Shown: positions 47,772 to 57,054, counted from the first letter of the stretch. The stretch is 64,000 bases of DNA from Brucella pseudintermedia (GCF_008932435.1 NZ_WBWE01000002.1:1-64000), one strand, 5' to 3'. Notes: a model not told the origin generated them from the letters alone. Translations and numbers: made by a program.

Positions 47772-48812
47772 ATGGCGACAGAACAGAAGATACCCGTTTT
47801 TGATGGTCACAACGACGTGCTGTTGCGGTTGTGGTCATCGGATGCTTCAGTGCCGGAGCAGCGCTTTCTTGATGGCGAAAATGTCGGACATATCGATCTG
47901 CCGCGCGCGCAGAAGGGTGGCTTGGGCGGTGGACTGTGCGCAGTATATGTGCCCTCGCCTTCGCGTGAACTCGACGCCAACGGCATCCTCGCGACGCCCA
48001 GCCAAACGGATGCGATGAAGGCGACGCTTGCCATGTCCGCAATCCTGCTGAAAATCGAGCGAGCATCTGAAGGCCGAGTTCGTGTCTGCCGCACGGCAGC
48101 AGATATTCGCGACGCGTTTGCGAAAGGCATTTTCGCTTCAGTCTATCATATCGAAGGCGTTGAAGCTTTCAGCGATGACCTCGATGCGCTTTATGTTCTG
48201 CATGAAGCTGGCCTTAGAACGCTCGGGCCGGTCTGGAGCCGCCCGAATATTTTTGCCCACGGCATTCCCTTCCGCTTTCCTGCCTCGCCGGATATTGGGC
48301 CGGGCCTGACCGATCATGGCAAAGCACTCATTCGCGCGTGTAATGAACTTAAAGTCATGATCGACCTTTCTCACATGAACGAGAAAGGGTTCTGGGACAT
48401 TGCAGCGATCTCCGACGCGCCCCTCGTGGCATCGCATTCCAATGCGCACGCGCTTTGCCAGCAAAGCCGCAACCTGACGGACAGGCAACTGGACGCCATT
48501 CGCGATACGGGCGGCCTTGTCGGGCTCAACTTCGGCGTGTCGTTCCTGCGCGAAGACGGAAAGCGCGATCCCAATACCGATCTATCAGAGATCGTTCGTC
48601 ACGCCGATTACATTGTCGATCGCATCGGGATCGACCACCTGGCGCTCGGTTCCGATTTTGACGGCACTACAATTTCGTCAACGTTACGCGACGTAGGCGA
48701 TCTCCAGCTTGTCATAGAAGCATTCCGCAAGCACGGCTACGACGATGCTTCCATCGTCAAGCTCGCCCATGGCAACTGGATCAATGTCCTGGAGCGGACG
48801 TGGGGCGCTTGA
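47772..48812 (+). CDS. Membrane-dipeptidase-type metallopeptidase (family M19)
   Basis: A 346-residue zinc dipeptidase of the renal dipeptidase family. His13 and Asp15 in FDGHNDVL, bridging Glu128 in YHIEG, His201 in DLSHMNEKGF and His222 in ASHSNAH are the metal ligands. DHLALGSDFDG near the end is also conserved. M19 enzymes hydrolyse L-L and notably L-D dipeptides. No signal peptide, so cytoplasmic. It is divergent from the D-peptide importer cluster, supporting a role in the same pathway. Confidence 0.9.
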   Translation: MATEQKIPVFDGHNDVLLRLWSSDASVPEQRFLDGENVGHIDLPRAQKGGLGGGLCAVYVPSPSRELDANGILATPSQTDAMKATLAMSAILLKIERASEGRVRVCRTAADIRDAFAKGIFASVYHIEGVEAFSDDLDALYVLHEAGLRTLGPVWSRPNIFAHGIPFRFPASPDIGPGLTDHGKALIRACNELKVMIDLSHMNEKGFWDIAAISDAPLVASHSNAHALCQQSRNLTDRQLDAIRDTGGLVGLNFGVSFLREDGKRDPNTDLSEIVRHADYIVDRIGIDHLALGSDFDGTTISSTLRDVGDLQLVIEAFRKHGYDDASIVKLAHGNWINVLERTWGA

Positions 48813-48830
48813 GGCAATGCTGAATAGAAG

Positions 48831-48857
48831 CGATCTCACCCTTCAAGGGTGAGATCG
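48831..48857. terminator. Terminator overlapping the end of the small barrel gene
   Basis: CGATCTCACCC / GGGTGAGATCG, 11-bp stem, TTCAA loop. The stop codon and last codons of the - strand gene at 48836 lie inside the stem. It separates convergent genes. Confidence 0.7.
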
Positions 48858-49162
48858 AAGACGTGATGATGGATATGACCATCGAACATTTCGAGGAGGC
48901 TCTTTGTGGCCTCCCGGCTTTCATATCGCACCGGTGACGCGAGCGCCTCTGCCAAAGCCTCCCTGCTGTCATACATGGTCCAAAGCACCATCGGATAGGC
49001 CGGTGCGCCTTCGTCGCGTTCGACAGCGTAAAGAACGCGGACTTCCCTGATACCGGGAAAGCCCAGCCACATCGGCATAAGTGTATCAGCCACATAAGCT
49101 TTGAACGCATCCTCGCGCCCAGCATGAATAGTGCCTTCAAAAAAGGCCTGCCTGACAATCAT
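48836..49162 (-). CDS. Small alpha/beta-barrel (EthD-like) protein
   Basis: A 108-residue protein with the pattern of a dimeric ferredoxin-like barrel: RQAFFEGTI strand, a helix through EDAFKAYVADTLMPMW, FPGIREVRVLY strand, YPMVLWTMYDSREALAEAL, and a C-terminal HHHVFDLTLEG strand. This resembles EthD-type and related small-molecule-binding barrels; the assignment is by fold pattern only. It starts 10 bp after the hydroxyacid dehydrogenase stop, as the last gene of the LacI-regulated importer operon. Function unknown. Confidence 0.65.
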   Translation of the reverse strand: MIVRQAFFEGTIHAGREDAFKAYVADTLMPMWLGFPGIREVRVLYAVERDEGAPAYPMVLWTMYDSREALAEALASPVRYESREATKSLLEMFDGHIHHHVFDLTLEG

Positions 49163-49171
49163 GGGAATAAC

Positions 49172-50122
49172 TCAGTTTACCTTGGTTGGCGGAACTTCGC
49201 CGGAAAAATGCGCTGCAAGATTAGCGAGTACGAGTTCGCCCATTCCAACACGGGTTTCGACCGTTGCGCTGCCCTGATGCGGCATAAGGACCGTGTTTGG
49301 TGCGTTCAGAAAATCCGCTCTGATCGTCGGCTCGTTGACGAAAACATCAAGACCGGCACCGGCAATGGTTCCGTTGTTCAAAGCAGCCAGAAGCGCGTCT
49401 TCATCAACGACACTGCCTCGCGCCACATTGATCAGATAGCCTTTGCTTCCAAGCGCCGCGAGAACATCCGCATTCACGATATTGGCCGTTGACGGGTTCG
49501 CGGCGACGCACACTGCGAGCACGTCGCTTTCGCGCGCAAGTTCTATCGGTGTTGCGTGAGCAACCCAGTTCGTGCCCGCAACGGGCGAGCGATTCCAGTA
49601 ATGCACTTCCATGCCGAATGCTTCCGCCCGTCGTGCAAATGACTTTCCGATCTGGCCAAGCCCAAGAACGCCAACCCGCTTGCCCTTCGGACTAACTCCA
49701 AGGGGGAAGCCTTCCCGGCGAGCCCATTTTCCTTCCCGCACAAACTGGTCTCCGGTAACGACATGGCGCATCACCGCGAGCATAAGGGCAATACCAGTAT
49801 CGGCAACATCATCGGTCAGAACGCCGGGTGTAGTGCTGACATGCACATTGCGGCTCCGGGCAAAGACGAGATCAACCTTGTCTGTCCCAACGCCATTGAT
49901 GGCAATCAAACCAAGCGACGGCAGACGTTCTATCCACTCGTTGGAAAGCCCGGTTCCGCCGCCGGTAACAACGGCGCGGATATCACCGAGGGCTGCGTCT
50001 ATCGCCGCCTTGTCTTCCGGCTTGTACAGCCGGAGAACCCTGTAGGCCGCATCCAATCGATCTTCGATCAACGGCATCATCGGCTCAACGAGCATGATTT
50101 CATTCGCCACTTCAAACTCCAT
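49172..50122 (-). CDS. D-2-hydroxyacid dehydrogenase (GhrB/hydroxypyruvate reductase-like)
   Basis: A 316-residue NAD(P)H-dependent dehydrogenase. Nucleotide motif GLGQIG is at residues 154-159, with Arg after the beta-strand (NRSP, about 178) suggesting NADPH. Catalytic Arg235 (NVARGSVVDE), Glu264 (FVNEP) and His282 (MPHQGSAT) are in place. Such enzymes interconvert 2-oxo and D-2-hydroxy acids such as hydroxypyruvate or 2-ketogluconate. It is part of an importer operon under a LacI regulator, so it probably acts on the imported compound. Confidence 0.88.
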   Translation of the reverse strand: MEFEVANEIMLVEPMMPLIEDRLDAAYRVLRLYKPEDKAAIDAALGDIRAVVTGGGTGLSNEWIERLPSLGLIAINGVGTDKVDLVFARSRNVHVSTTPGVLTDDVADTGIALMLAVMRHVVTGDQFVREGKWARREGFPLGVSPKGKRVGVLGLGQIGKSFARRAEAFGMEVHYWNRSPVAGTNWVAHATPIELARESDVLAVCVAANPSTANIVNADVLAALGSKGYLINVARGSVVDEDALLAALNNGTIAGAGLDVFVNEPTIRADFLNAPNTVLMPHQGSATVETRVGMGELVLANLAAHFSGEVPPTKVN

Positions 50123-50143
50123 TACTAAGCCACTGGAAACACT

Positions 50144-50923
50144 TCAGGAAATTTGGCCAATAAACGCCCTTGTGCGTTCATGTTTCGGATTGCCGAAGAA
50201 CTCTTCCGGTTCCGACATTTCCAGAATCTGTCCCTGATCCATGAAGATCACGCGATCAGCCACTTGCCGGGCAAAACCCATTTCGTGGGTAACGCAAAGC
50301 ATGGTCATGCCTTCCTTGGCGAGATCGATCATAGTGTCCAGAACTTCCTTGACCATTTCAGGATCAAGCGCCGAAGTGGGCTCATCGAAAAGCATGATCT
50401 TGGGGTTCATGCAAAGCGCACGGGCAATAGCCACACGCTGTTGCTGCCCGCCGGAGAGCTGCGCCGGATATTTGTCTGCCTGTTCAGGAATGCGGACGCG
50501 CTCAAGATATTTACGCGCGGTCTTTTCTGCTTCCGCTTTCGCAACGCCACGCACTTTCATCGGTGCCAACGTGCAATTCTCAAGAACGGTCATATGCGGA
50601 AAGAGATTGAACTGCTGGAAAACCATACCGGTTTCCTGCCGCACAATATCTACATTCTTGCCGCCGGCAGTCAGATCGTGGCCGTCAACAATGATCCGGC
50701 CCTCCTGAACAGTCTCCAGCTGGTTGATACAGCGGATGAGAGTGGACTTTCCCGAACCGGATGGGCCGCAAATAACAATACGTTCACCGCGGGATACAGT
50801 CAGATTGATATTTCGGAGCGCATGGTACGTGCCGTACCATTTATTCACCCCCTGCATAAGCACCGCAGAACCTGAAGCGTTTTGCTGTACCTCATTCGCC
50901 GGTCCCTGAGCCATCTGGTTCAT
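50144..50923 (-). CDS. Polar-amino-acid-type importer ATPase
   Basis: A 259-residue GlnQ-type ATPase: Walker [10 protein letters not shown] at residues 53-61, Q-loop [14 protein letters not shown], signature LSGGQQQR, Walker [17 protein letters not shown], and H-loop [10 protein letters not shown]. The first about 20 residues are polar and unusual. ATG 50923 is chosen; ATG 50914 is equally possible and neither has a strong ribosome site. A hairpin separates it from the binding-protein gene. Confidence 0.9.
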   Translation of the reverse strand: MNQMAQGPANEVQQNASGSAVLMQGVNKWYGTYHALRNINLTVSRGERIVICGPSGSGKSTLIRCINQLETVQEGRIIVDGHDLTAGGKNVDIVRQETGMVFQQFNLFPHMTVLENCTLAPMKVRGVAKAEAEKTARKYLERVRIPEQADKYPAQLSGGQQQRVAIARALCMNPKIMLFDEPTSALDPEMVKEVLDTMIDLAKEGMTMLCVTHEMGFARQVADRVIFMDQGQILEMSEPEEFFGNPKHERTRAFIGQIS

Positions 50924-50952
50924 GTCAAGAAACTCACTTTCGTGGACTGGAT

Positions 50953-50982
50953 CGCCATGCCCATCGGCTGACAGGCATGGCG
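50953..50982 (-). promoter_or_regulatory. Intercistronic hairpin after the binding-protein gene
   Basis: CGCCATGCC / GGCATGGCG, 9-bp stem, 12-nt loop, without a T-tract, between binding-protein and ATPase genes. Confidence 0.45.
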
Positions 50983-50994
50983 GAATTCGAGAGC

Positions 50995-51795
50995 TTACTT
51001 TGCCTGGGAAACAAAATCCGGCAGCGGCGCGCCGAGCCACTTCTCATGAATCTTGTTCAGTTCGCCGTCGCTCTTGGCCTTTTCGATGAACTTGTTGACG
51101 AATTCGAGCATTTCCGTCGAACCCTTGCGGACAGCGATGCCCTGAACCTGCTGGCTGAGCTGGATTTTCTGTTCGTAGCGTCCGGGAGCAGCTTTTTCGA
51201 TCTCAGCCGCCACAACGTTGGAGAGCCCGATCAGCTCAACCTGCCCCGAAAGCAGCGCCTGCACTGCGCTGGCATCGTCATCGAAACGGCGGATGTTGGC
51301 GTCCTGCGGTGCCACCTTTGTGACTGCCGTGTCCTGCGTCGAAGCACGGGCGACGCCAATGGTCTTGCCGGAAAGATCTTCCGGCCTTGCAACCGCAATA
51401 TCCTTCGGTCCGAATACGCCAATCGAAATGCCTGCATAGGGCTGAGAGAAGTCGACGCTCTTGGCACGCTCCTCAGTAATGCCCAGCGAGGCAACCAGAA
51501 CATCGACCTGGCTACTCTGTAGATAAGGAATCCGGTTCGGACCGGTAACCGGAACGATCTGGGCTTCGACACCGAGCTCCTTCGCCAGCAGCTTTGCCAC
51601 GTCAGCGTCATAGCCATCCGGTTCATTGCTGGTGTTCATGATGCCAAACGGCGGAAAATCGACCAGCATGCCGATCTTGATTTTCCCGGCGGACTTGATG
51701 CCGTCGACCGTCTGCGCAAATGCTACGGGTGCCAGCACTGTCGCGAGAGCTCCCGCACCAATGAAAGCCATAGCCAAACGTCTGGTGATATTCAT
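50995..51795 (-). CDS. Periplasmic binding protein of the LacI-controlled importer
   Basis: A 266-residue type 2 binding protein with signal peptide (about residues 1-27, ending VAFA-Q). Ligand-site stretches [31 protein letters not shown] and [22 protein letters not shown] are of the polar amino acid family, though some members bind sugar acids or opines. ATG 51795 has GGAAGGAA upstream. The LacI regulator and hydroxyacid dehydrogenase suggest the ligand is not a common amino acid. Confidence 0.88.
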   Translation of the reverse strand: MNITRRLAMAFIGAGALATVLAPVAFAQTVDGIKSAGKIKIGMLVDFPPFGIMNTSNEPDGYDADVAKLLAKELGVEAQIVPVTGPNRIPYLQSSQVDVLVASLGITEERAKSVDFSQPYAGISIGVFGPKDIAVARPEDLSGKTIGVARASTQDTAVTKVAPQDANIRRFDDDASAVQALLSGQVELIGLSNVVAAEIEKAAPGRYEQKIQLSQQVQGIAVRKGSTEMLEFVNKFIEKAKSDGELNKIHEKWLGAPLPDFVSQAK

Positions 51796-51916
51796 GTTTA
51801 TTCCTTCCCTATCAAGGGCCGGTCTCCTCACCGGCACCGTTTCTTATTTTCAGAGCATTTCCAGCCGCAGCCATAGCTCGGGTCGCAAACGCCGATTGCC
51901 TTCCCTCGAGCCCCCC

Positions 51917-52573
51917 TTACCGAGCGGTTGCGCGAGAAAACCTCGTTTCCATGCGGCGCGCCAAGATGGATAACGGCCAGCACAGGACAAAATAGACAGC
52001 AGCCACGGTGCCAAAAACCATGAACGGGCTGAATGTCGCGTTGTTGATGATCTGGCCTTGGCGCGTCAGTTCCGTAAAACCGATGATCGCAGCAAGGGAA
52101 GTGCCCTTGATGAGCTGCACCAGAAAGCCCACCGTCGGTGCAACCGATATGCGCGCAGCCTGCGGCAGGATCACATAACGCATACGATTATAGTAGCGCA
52201 GCCCTAACGCAGTCGCGGCTTCACGCTGTCCGGGTGGCACTGCATCAATACAGCCGCGCCAGATCTCGCCCAGAAATGCGCTCGCATGCAAAGTCAGCGC
52301 GATCGTCGCCGCGATCCAGGGATTGATGCCCAACCCGACAATATTGAGACCGAAAAACACCAGAAAAAGCTGCATCAGAAGAGGCGTTCCCTGAAACAAC
52401 CTTATGAAGGCCAACGCAATGTAACGCGGGACACGGGCATCCGAGACACGCATCAGCGAGACAAGCAACCCTCCGACACCCCCACCCACAAAAGCTATGG
52501 CAGAAAGAGCAATGGTCCACTGCGCAGCATAAACGATAATGAGAAATTCATTCCAGCCAAAAGGTCTGATCAT
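51917..52573 (-). CDS. Polar-amino-acid-type permease 2
   Basis: A 218-residue HisQ/GlnP-type permease with about five helices. Family patterns RLFQGTPLLMQLFLVFFGL and the coupling loop EAATALGLRYYNRMRYVILPQAAR are clear. AGGAG lies 6 nt before ATG 52573. It starts 10 bp after the first permease stop. Confidence 0.92.
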   Translation of the reverse strand: MIRPFGWNEFLIIVYAAQWTIALSAIAFVGGGVGGLLVSLMRVSDARVPRYIALAFIRLFQGTPLLMQLFLVFFGLNIVGLGINPWIAATIALTLHASAFLGEIWRGCIDAVPPGQREAATALGLRYYNRMRYVILPQAARISVAPTVGFLVQLIKGTSLAAIIGFTELTRQGQIINNATFSPFMVFGTVAAVYFVLCWPLSILARRMETRFSRATAR

Positions 52574-52582
52574 GGTCTGCTC

Positions 52583-53251
52583 CTATCGGCTCAACGGGTA
52601 TTTAAATGCCAACTTCTCAATCAACGCGAAGACAGCAGAGAAACCGATGGACATGACGAGATACATAAGGGTGATAACAATATAGACCTCAAAGCTCGCA
52701 AAGGTCGCCGATTGGAGATCGTTACCCGTAGCCGCAAGCTCATTGGCAGAAATGACGGATACAACGCTTGAGGTCAGCATCAGGTAGATGAATTGGCTGG
52801 TAAGCGACGGATAAACTGTCCGCAACGCAGGTTTCATGATGACATAGCGGAATACCTGCAGCTTGGAGAGACCAAGCGCGGTTCCGGCTTCCACCTGGCC
52901 TTTATGAATGGATTCAATGCCTGCACGAATAATCTCCGTACCATAGGCCCCGAAGTTCACCACCAACGCCAGAAGCGCAGCACTGTTGGGCGACAGACGC
53001 AAACCGGCAGAAGGCAACCCAAAGAAGATGAAGAATATCTGCACCAGAAACGGTGTATTGCGGATGATTTCGATATAGGCGTCGATCACGAAGCGTACCG
53101 GCTTGGGGCCGGATGTCTTACCGACAGCGCAGATAATTGACACAATCAAGCCCAACACCATCGCCGCGCACGAGAGCTCAATTGTCTGCCACGCACCGAC
53201 AAGCAGCTTATCCATCGACGCTAAGACAGGCGCGAAGTTGAAGTTATACAA
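52583..53251 (-). CDS. Polar-amino-acid-type permease 1 (TTG start)
   Basis: A 222-residue HisM-type permease, first gene of the operon. The coupling loop is EAGTALGLSKLQVFRYVIMKPALR. I place the start at TTG 53251 because GGGAGG lies 7 nt upstream and the protein then begins MYNFNFAP, the usual opening of this family; the longer frame to 53302 (also TTG) would begin within 3 bp of the operator. About five helices. Confidence 0.88.
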   Translation of the reverse strand: MYNFNFAPVLASMDKLLVGAWQTIELSCAAMVLGLIVSIICAVGKTSGPKPVRFVIDAYIEIIRNTPFLVQIFFIFFGLPSAGLRLSPNSAALLALVVNFGAYGTEIIRAGIESIHKGQVEAGTALGLSKLQVFRYVIMKPALRTVYPSLTSQFIYLMLTSSVVSVISANELAATGNDLQSATFASFEVYIVITLMYLVMSIGFSAVFALIEKLAFKYPLSR

Positions 53252-53304
53252 TGCCGAACCTCCCGGTACCCGGATTATGCCGACTTTTCCTCCTGTCGGC
53301 AATA

Positions 53305-53324
53305 AATTTAGATCGATCTAAATT
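53305..53324. promoter_or_regulatory. Perfect 20-bp palindromic operator
   Basis: AATTTAGATCGATCTAAATT, perfectly symmetrical with a central CG step, as LacI-family operators usually are. It lies 54 bp before the first permease gene and just after the gene of a LacI regulator on the same strand. The rest of the gap 53252-53357 shows nothing else clear. Confidence 0.75.
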
Positions 53325-53357
53325 GGTTTGATGCCGCTCGTCAATCATTAATTCGGA

Positions 53358-54395
53358 TTAGATGGCGGTGGCCGTATTTATCGGTACACAGGACTGCCTG
53401 ACCTGCAAATAGGTTTCGCTGACGATACGCTCAGCTTGCTTTTCTGGGTTTGCCAAACGGGAAAGAAGCAGCCGGGCGGCATTCTGGCCCACTGCAACCG
53501 GCCGGGTTGACACCGAGCTCAAACGAGGCCGCGTTGCCTCCGCGTCGCTTACATCATCGAAGCCGATGAGGGAAAAGTCTTCGCCGACCCTCCTCCCACA
53601 GTCATAAAGTCCAGCCGAAAGACCTAGCGCAACCACGTCATTGAAACAGATTGCCGCTGTCGGCGCTTGTCCCGCCTGAAAGAGCAACGGGGCGGCTTTG
53701 GCAATTTCCGGCATCGTATACGGCAAGCGGACAATCATGCCGGGATCAAGGCCCTGCTGTTGCATCGCTTCCTGAAAACCTTCGACACGTTCGCGATAGG
53801 CAGAATGAACAGGCCCGTGCACGGCAAAGGCGATCGTGCTATGCCCCAGCTGGGCCAAATAATTGACCGCCTGCCGCATTCCGCCCGCATAATCCACGCC
53901 TGCGTAGTCAATTCGGTCCGTCACATGGCGCAATACCTGAACGGCCGGCAGCCCCCAATCCACAAACTGCTCAATGAATTCGGGAGCCGTTTCTGCCGCC
54001 AGCGACACAATCACGCCATCGACACCGTGCTCGCGCATACGCTGCATGAGGGTGGTTTGATTGGCAAAATTCTCATGACTGTTCGCGAGAACAACGACCA
54101 GTCCAGCCTCACCCACAATGCTATCTATGCCGGAAAGCAATTCACCGTAAAACGGATTGCCGAGAGTCGGGACAATGACGCCAACCGTATTCGACCTCTC
54201 CGCCCGGAGGCTAGCAGCCCCCATATTGTAGACATAGCCCAGCTCCTGCAGGGCTTTTTCGACCTTCTCCCGTGTTGCTGCCCCCACCAGGGGACTTTTG
54301 CGAATGACCAGCGAAGCCGTTGCGCGCGATACATTGGCATGCCGCGCCACATCCAGAAGCGTAACGCGACTTTTCCTGCGGTCGTCACTCGGCAT
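53358..54395 (-). CDS. LacI-family regulator of the adjacent amino-acid-type importer
   Basis: A 345-residue regulator: helix-turn-helix at about residues 12-32 (LLDVARHANVSRATASLVI), hinge at about 55-65, effector domain with CFNDVVALGLSAG and DFSLIGFDDVSD. ATG 54395 (MPSDDRRKS) has AGGTGA upstream; the longer frame to 54452 adds a poor leader. Position just upstream of the importer and the perfect 20-bp palindrome identify its probable target. A weak GATCGAT element at about 54417-54423 may allow autoregulation. Confidence 0.9.
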   Translation of the reverse strand: MPSDDRRKSRVTLLDVARHANVSRATASLVIRKSPLVGAATREKVEKALQELGYVYNMGAASLRAERSNTVGVIVPTLGNPFYGELLSGIDSIVGEAGLVVVLANSHENFANQTTLMQRMREHGVDGVIVSLAAETAPEFIEQFVDWGLPAVQVLRHVTDRIDYAGVDYAGGMRQAVNYLAQLGHSTIAFAVHGPVHSAYRERVEGFQEAMQQQGLDPGMIVRLPYTMPEIAKAAPLLFQAGQAPTAAICFNDVVALGLSAGLYDCGRRVGEDFSLIGFDDVSDAEATRPRLSSVSTRPVAVGQNAARLLLSRLANPEKQAERIVSETYLQVRQSCVPINTATAI

Positions 54396-54793
54396 AAGTT
54401 CACCTGTCTGCAAATTGATCGATGTCCGACCTGCCTGAGAGGAACTCAGCAACCCGTCGGTCAGATTCGAGAAGCTATATTCAATTCAGACTGGCGCATT
54501 GGTCAATCCGCTGGAGAGCGAACAGGCTACCACTATATTCAAATGACACCGGCAGTGTTCCCGGCATCGTCATTATGCACATGCTCTTCCCGGGATTATC
54601 ACTTGCCTTTCGTTTTTTTTCATTTGGGATACTATCGTTTTCGGATTTATTCTGCCATTGGAAGAATCGAAGGTTGATCCTTCGCAAAAAATTGCATTCA
54701 TATAAGTGCAATGAATATATCGCAGATGCGGGACTTCTGAGACATCCTAAAGGAGCTCGAATGTTCACGCAATCTCACACTCGAGGAGGAAAC
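54396..54793. promoter_or_regulatory. 398-bp divergent region upstream of ugpB
   Basis: Between the LacI gene and ugpB. It holds a T8 run (about 54612-54619) and nested dyads: ATTGCA-N10-TGCAAT at 54691-54712 overlapping ATTCAT...ATGAAT. Two ribosome sites precede in-frame ATGs at 54761 (AAAGGAG) and 54794 (GAGGAGG). I see no convincing PhoB box (CTGTCAT direct repeats), although ugp operons are often PhoB-controlled. No gene in the gap. Confidence 0.45.
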
Positions 54794-56095
54794 ATGCTTA
54801 TCCGTCTGATCACGACTTCGGCGCTGACAAGCGCCCTCGCCCTCACCATCGGTTCGCAGGCATTCGCCCAGACGGAACTGGCGTGGTGGCACGGCATGAC
54901 CGGTGCCAACAACGAAATGGTCAATGAGCTCTCCAAAGAGTTCAATGAAAGCCAGAGCGAATACAAGATCGTTCCAGTTTACAAGGGAACCTATCCCGAA
55001 ACGCTGAATGCCGGCATCGCCGCGTTCCGCTCCAAGCAGCCCCCGGCCATCCTTCAGGTGTTCGATGCGGGCAGCGGTGTCATGATGGCTGCTGAAGGCG
55101 CTGTGGTGCCGGCTGCGGAAGTGCTGGAAAAGGGCGGTTTCAAGTTCGACAAGTCGCAGTACCTGCCCGGTATCGTGGCTTACTATTCGAAGCCGGACGG
55201 GACCATGCTATCCTTCCCATACAATTCATCGTCGCCGATCCTCTATTACAACAAGGACGCCTTCAAGAAGGCTGGCCTCGATGAAAACAATCCGCCAAAG
55301 ACCTGGCCGGAAGTTTTCGAAGCTGCAAAGAAGATCAAGTCCAGCGGCGCAGCACCGTGCGGTTTCACCTCTACGTGGTTGACGTGGATTCAGACCGAAA
55401 ACTTTGCTGCCTGGAACAACGTTCCTTACGGCACCAATGAAAACGGTCTTGGCGGCACCGATGTAAAGCTCGAAATCAATTCGCCGCTTTACATCCAGCA
55501 CTTCCAGTCGATTGCCGACCTCGCAAAAGACGGCACGTTCCGCTACGGCGGCCGCACATCGGAAGCCAAGCAGCTCTTCACCTCCGGCGAATGCGCGATG
55601 CTGACGGAATCATCCGGTGGTCTGGGCGATGTTGTGAAATCAGGCATCAATTACGGCATCGGCCAGCTGCCTTATTATGAAGGTCACGGCCCGCAAAATA
55701 CGATTCCTGGCGGTGCTGCTCTTTGGGTGTTCGCGGGCCTGAGCGACGAACAGTACAAGGGCATTGCAGAATTCTTCAACTTCCTCTCGCAAACCAAAAT
55801 TCAGGTCAAGCTGCACGAAAAATCCGGTTATCTGCCGGTGACGCTGGCTGCTTACGAGGAAACCAAGAAGGCAGATTTCTATGAAAAGAATCCGGGCCGC
55901 GAAACGCCGATCCTCCAGATGATGGGCAAGGCTCCCACCGAAAACTCAAAGGGCGTGCGTCTCGTTAATCTGCCGCAGGTCCGTGATATTCTGAACGAAG
56001 AGTTCGAAGCCATGCTTGGCGGCAAGCAGGACGCAAAAACTGCGCTTGAGAATGGCGTCAAGCGTGCAAACGACGCGATTGCTGCCGCTCAGTAA
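54794..56095 (+). CDS. ugpB: sn-Glycerol-3-phosphate-binding protein
   Basis: A 433-residue periplasmic protein that binds glycerol-3-phosphate or its diesters. Signal peptide residues 1-25 (ending SQAFA), mature start QTELAWWHGMTGANNEMVNEL, which is the UgpB hallmark, then YKGTYPETLNAGIAAFR. SSPILYYNKDAF and NTIPGGAALWVF also match. ATG 54794 gives the length I expect for Brucella UgpB. An upstream in-frame ATG (54761) with its own strong ribosome site would add 11 residues before the signal peptide. Confidence 0.95.
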   Translation: MLIRLITTSALTSALALTIGSQAFAQTELAWWHGMTGANNEMVNELSKEFNESQSEYKIVPVYKGTYPETLNAGIAAFRSKQPPAILQVFDAGSGVMMAAEGAVVPAAEVLEKGGFKFDKSQYLPGIVAYYSKPDGTMLSFPYNSSSPILYYNKDAFKKAGLDENNPPKTWPEVFEAAKKIKSSGAAPCGFTSTWLTWIQTENFAAWNNVPYGTNENGLGGTDVKLEINSPLYIQHFQSIADLAKDGTFRYGGRTSEAKQLFTSGECAMLTESSGGLGDVVKSGINYGIGQLPYYEGHGPQNTIPGGAALWVFAGLSDEQYKGIAEFFNFLSQTKIQVKLHEKSGYLPVTLAAYEETKKADFYEKNPGRETPILQMMGKAPTENSKGVRLVNLPQVRDILNEEFEAMLGGKQDAKTALENGVKRANDAIAAAQ

Positions 56096-56109
56096 TCGAT
56101 CACATAGAC

Positions 56110-56142
56110 ACAACGCCGCCTGCCCATGGCAGGTGGCGTTGT
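56110..56142 (+). promoter_or_regulatory. Intercistronic hairpin between ugpB and ugpA
   Basis: ACAACGCCGCCTGCC / GGCAGGTGGCGTTGT, a 15-bp stem (one G-T pair) with a 3-nt CAT loop, 14 bp after the ugpB stop. It is followed by CCCC, not T, so it probably stabilises the ugpB message. Confidence 0.65.
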
Positions 56143-56161
56143 CCCCACGAGGAAGCTCCCC

Positions 56162-57043
56162 GTGCAGAAAGTTACCTTTCCGAATAAAATCTTGCCCTAT
56201 TTCCTGCTGGCCCCACAGATCGTGCTGACTGTGGTGTTTTTCTTCTGGCCAGCCAGTCAGGCAATTTATCAGTCCTTCATGCGTGAAGACGCATTCGGGC
56301 TCAAATCCACCTTCGTGGGATTGGCGAACTTCACAGCCGTTCTGGCCGATCCCAACTATCTGCACTCTTTCAGGGTGACGATTATTTTCAATATCCTGAC
56401 CGCACTGCTCGCCATGGGCGCAGCGTTGCTGCTTGCGACGGCAGCAGACCGCGTTATCCGCGGCAAGACATTTTATCGTACACTCCTGATCTGGCCGTAT
56501 GCCGTGGCTCCCGCCGTTGCCGGCATGTTGTGGCTTTTCATGTTCAACCCCGCGATGGGCACTTTTGCCTATATTCTGCGCCGCAACGGCATCGCGTGGG
56601 ACCCGCTTCTGGACGGTAATCAGGCTATGGGCCTCGTGGTCGTTGCAGCTGCGTGGAAACAAATTTCTTACAATTTCCTGTTTTTTGTAGCAGGGTTACA
56701 GGCAATTCCTAAATCCTTGATCGAAGCAGCCGCTATCGATGGCGCCCGCGGATCGCGGAGATTCTGGTCTATTGTATTTCCGCTTCTTGCGCCGACATCG
56801 TTCTTCCTGTTGGTCGTGAATACCGTCTACGCCTTCTTCGATACGTTCGGCATCATTCATGCCGTGACGGGCGGCGGCCCTGCCAAAGCCACCGAAACGC
56901 TGGTCTACAAGGTTTACAATGACGGCTTCGTCAATCTGAACCTCGGTTCGTCTTCTGCACAGTCCGTCATTTTGATGGCAATCGTGATTGCCTTGACCGC
57001 TTTCCAATTCCGCTTCGTTGAGAAGCGCGTGCATTATTCGTGA
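56162..57043 (+). CDS. ugpA: Glycerol-3-phosphate importer permease A
   Basis: A 293-residue permease with a GTG start at 56162 behind GAGGAAG. About six helices; [20 protein letters not shown] opens the first, and the coupling loop is [40 protein letters not shown] is characteristic of UgpA. The longer frame to 56126 would start within the hairpin. Confidence 0.94.
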   Translation: MQKVTFPNKILPYFLLAPQIVLTVVFFFWPASQAIYQSFMREDAFGLKSTFVGLANFTAVLADPNYLHSFRVTIIFNILTALLAMGAALLLATAADRVIRGKTFYRTLLIWPYAVAPAVAGMLWLFMFNPAMGTFAYILRRNGIAWDPLLDGNQAMGLVVVAAAWKQISYNFLFFVAGLQAIPKSLIEAAAIDGARGSRRFWSIVFPLLAPTSFFLLVVNTVYAFFDTFGIIHAVTGGGPAKATETLVYKVYNDGFVNLNLGSSSAQSVILMAIVIALTAFQFRFVEKRVHYS

Positions 57044-57054
57044 GTGAGGCGACA

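Noticed and set aside
54412-54425. Second copy of the 20-bp LacI operator before the LacI gene itself
   Set aside because: Only GATCGAT is shared; the flanking arms do not match, so I mention it only as weak.
54396-54793. PhoB box upstream of ugpB
   Set aside because: Only an isolated ATGACA (about 54542) is seen, without the second repeat at 11-bp spacing.
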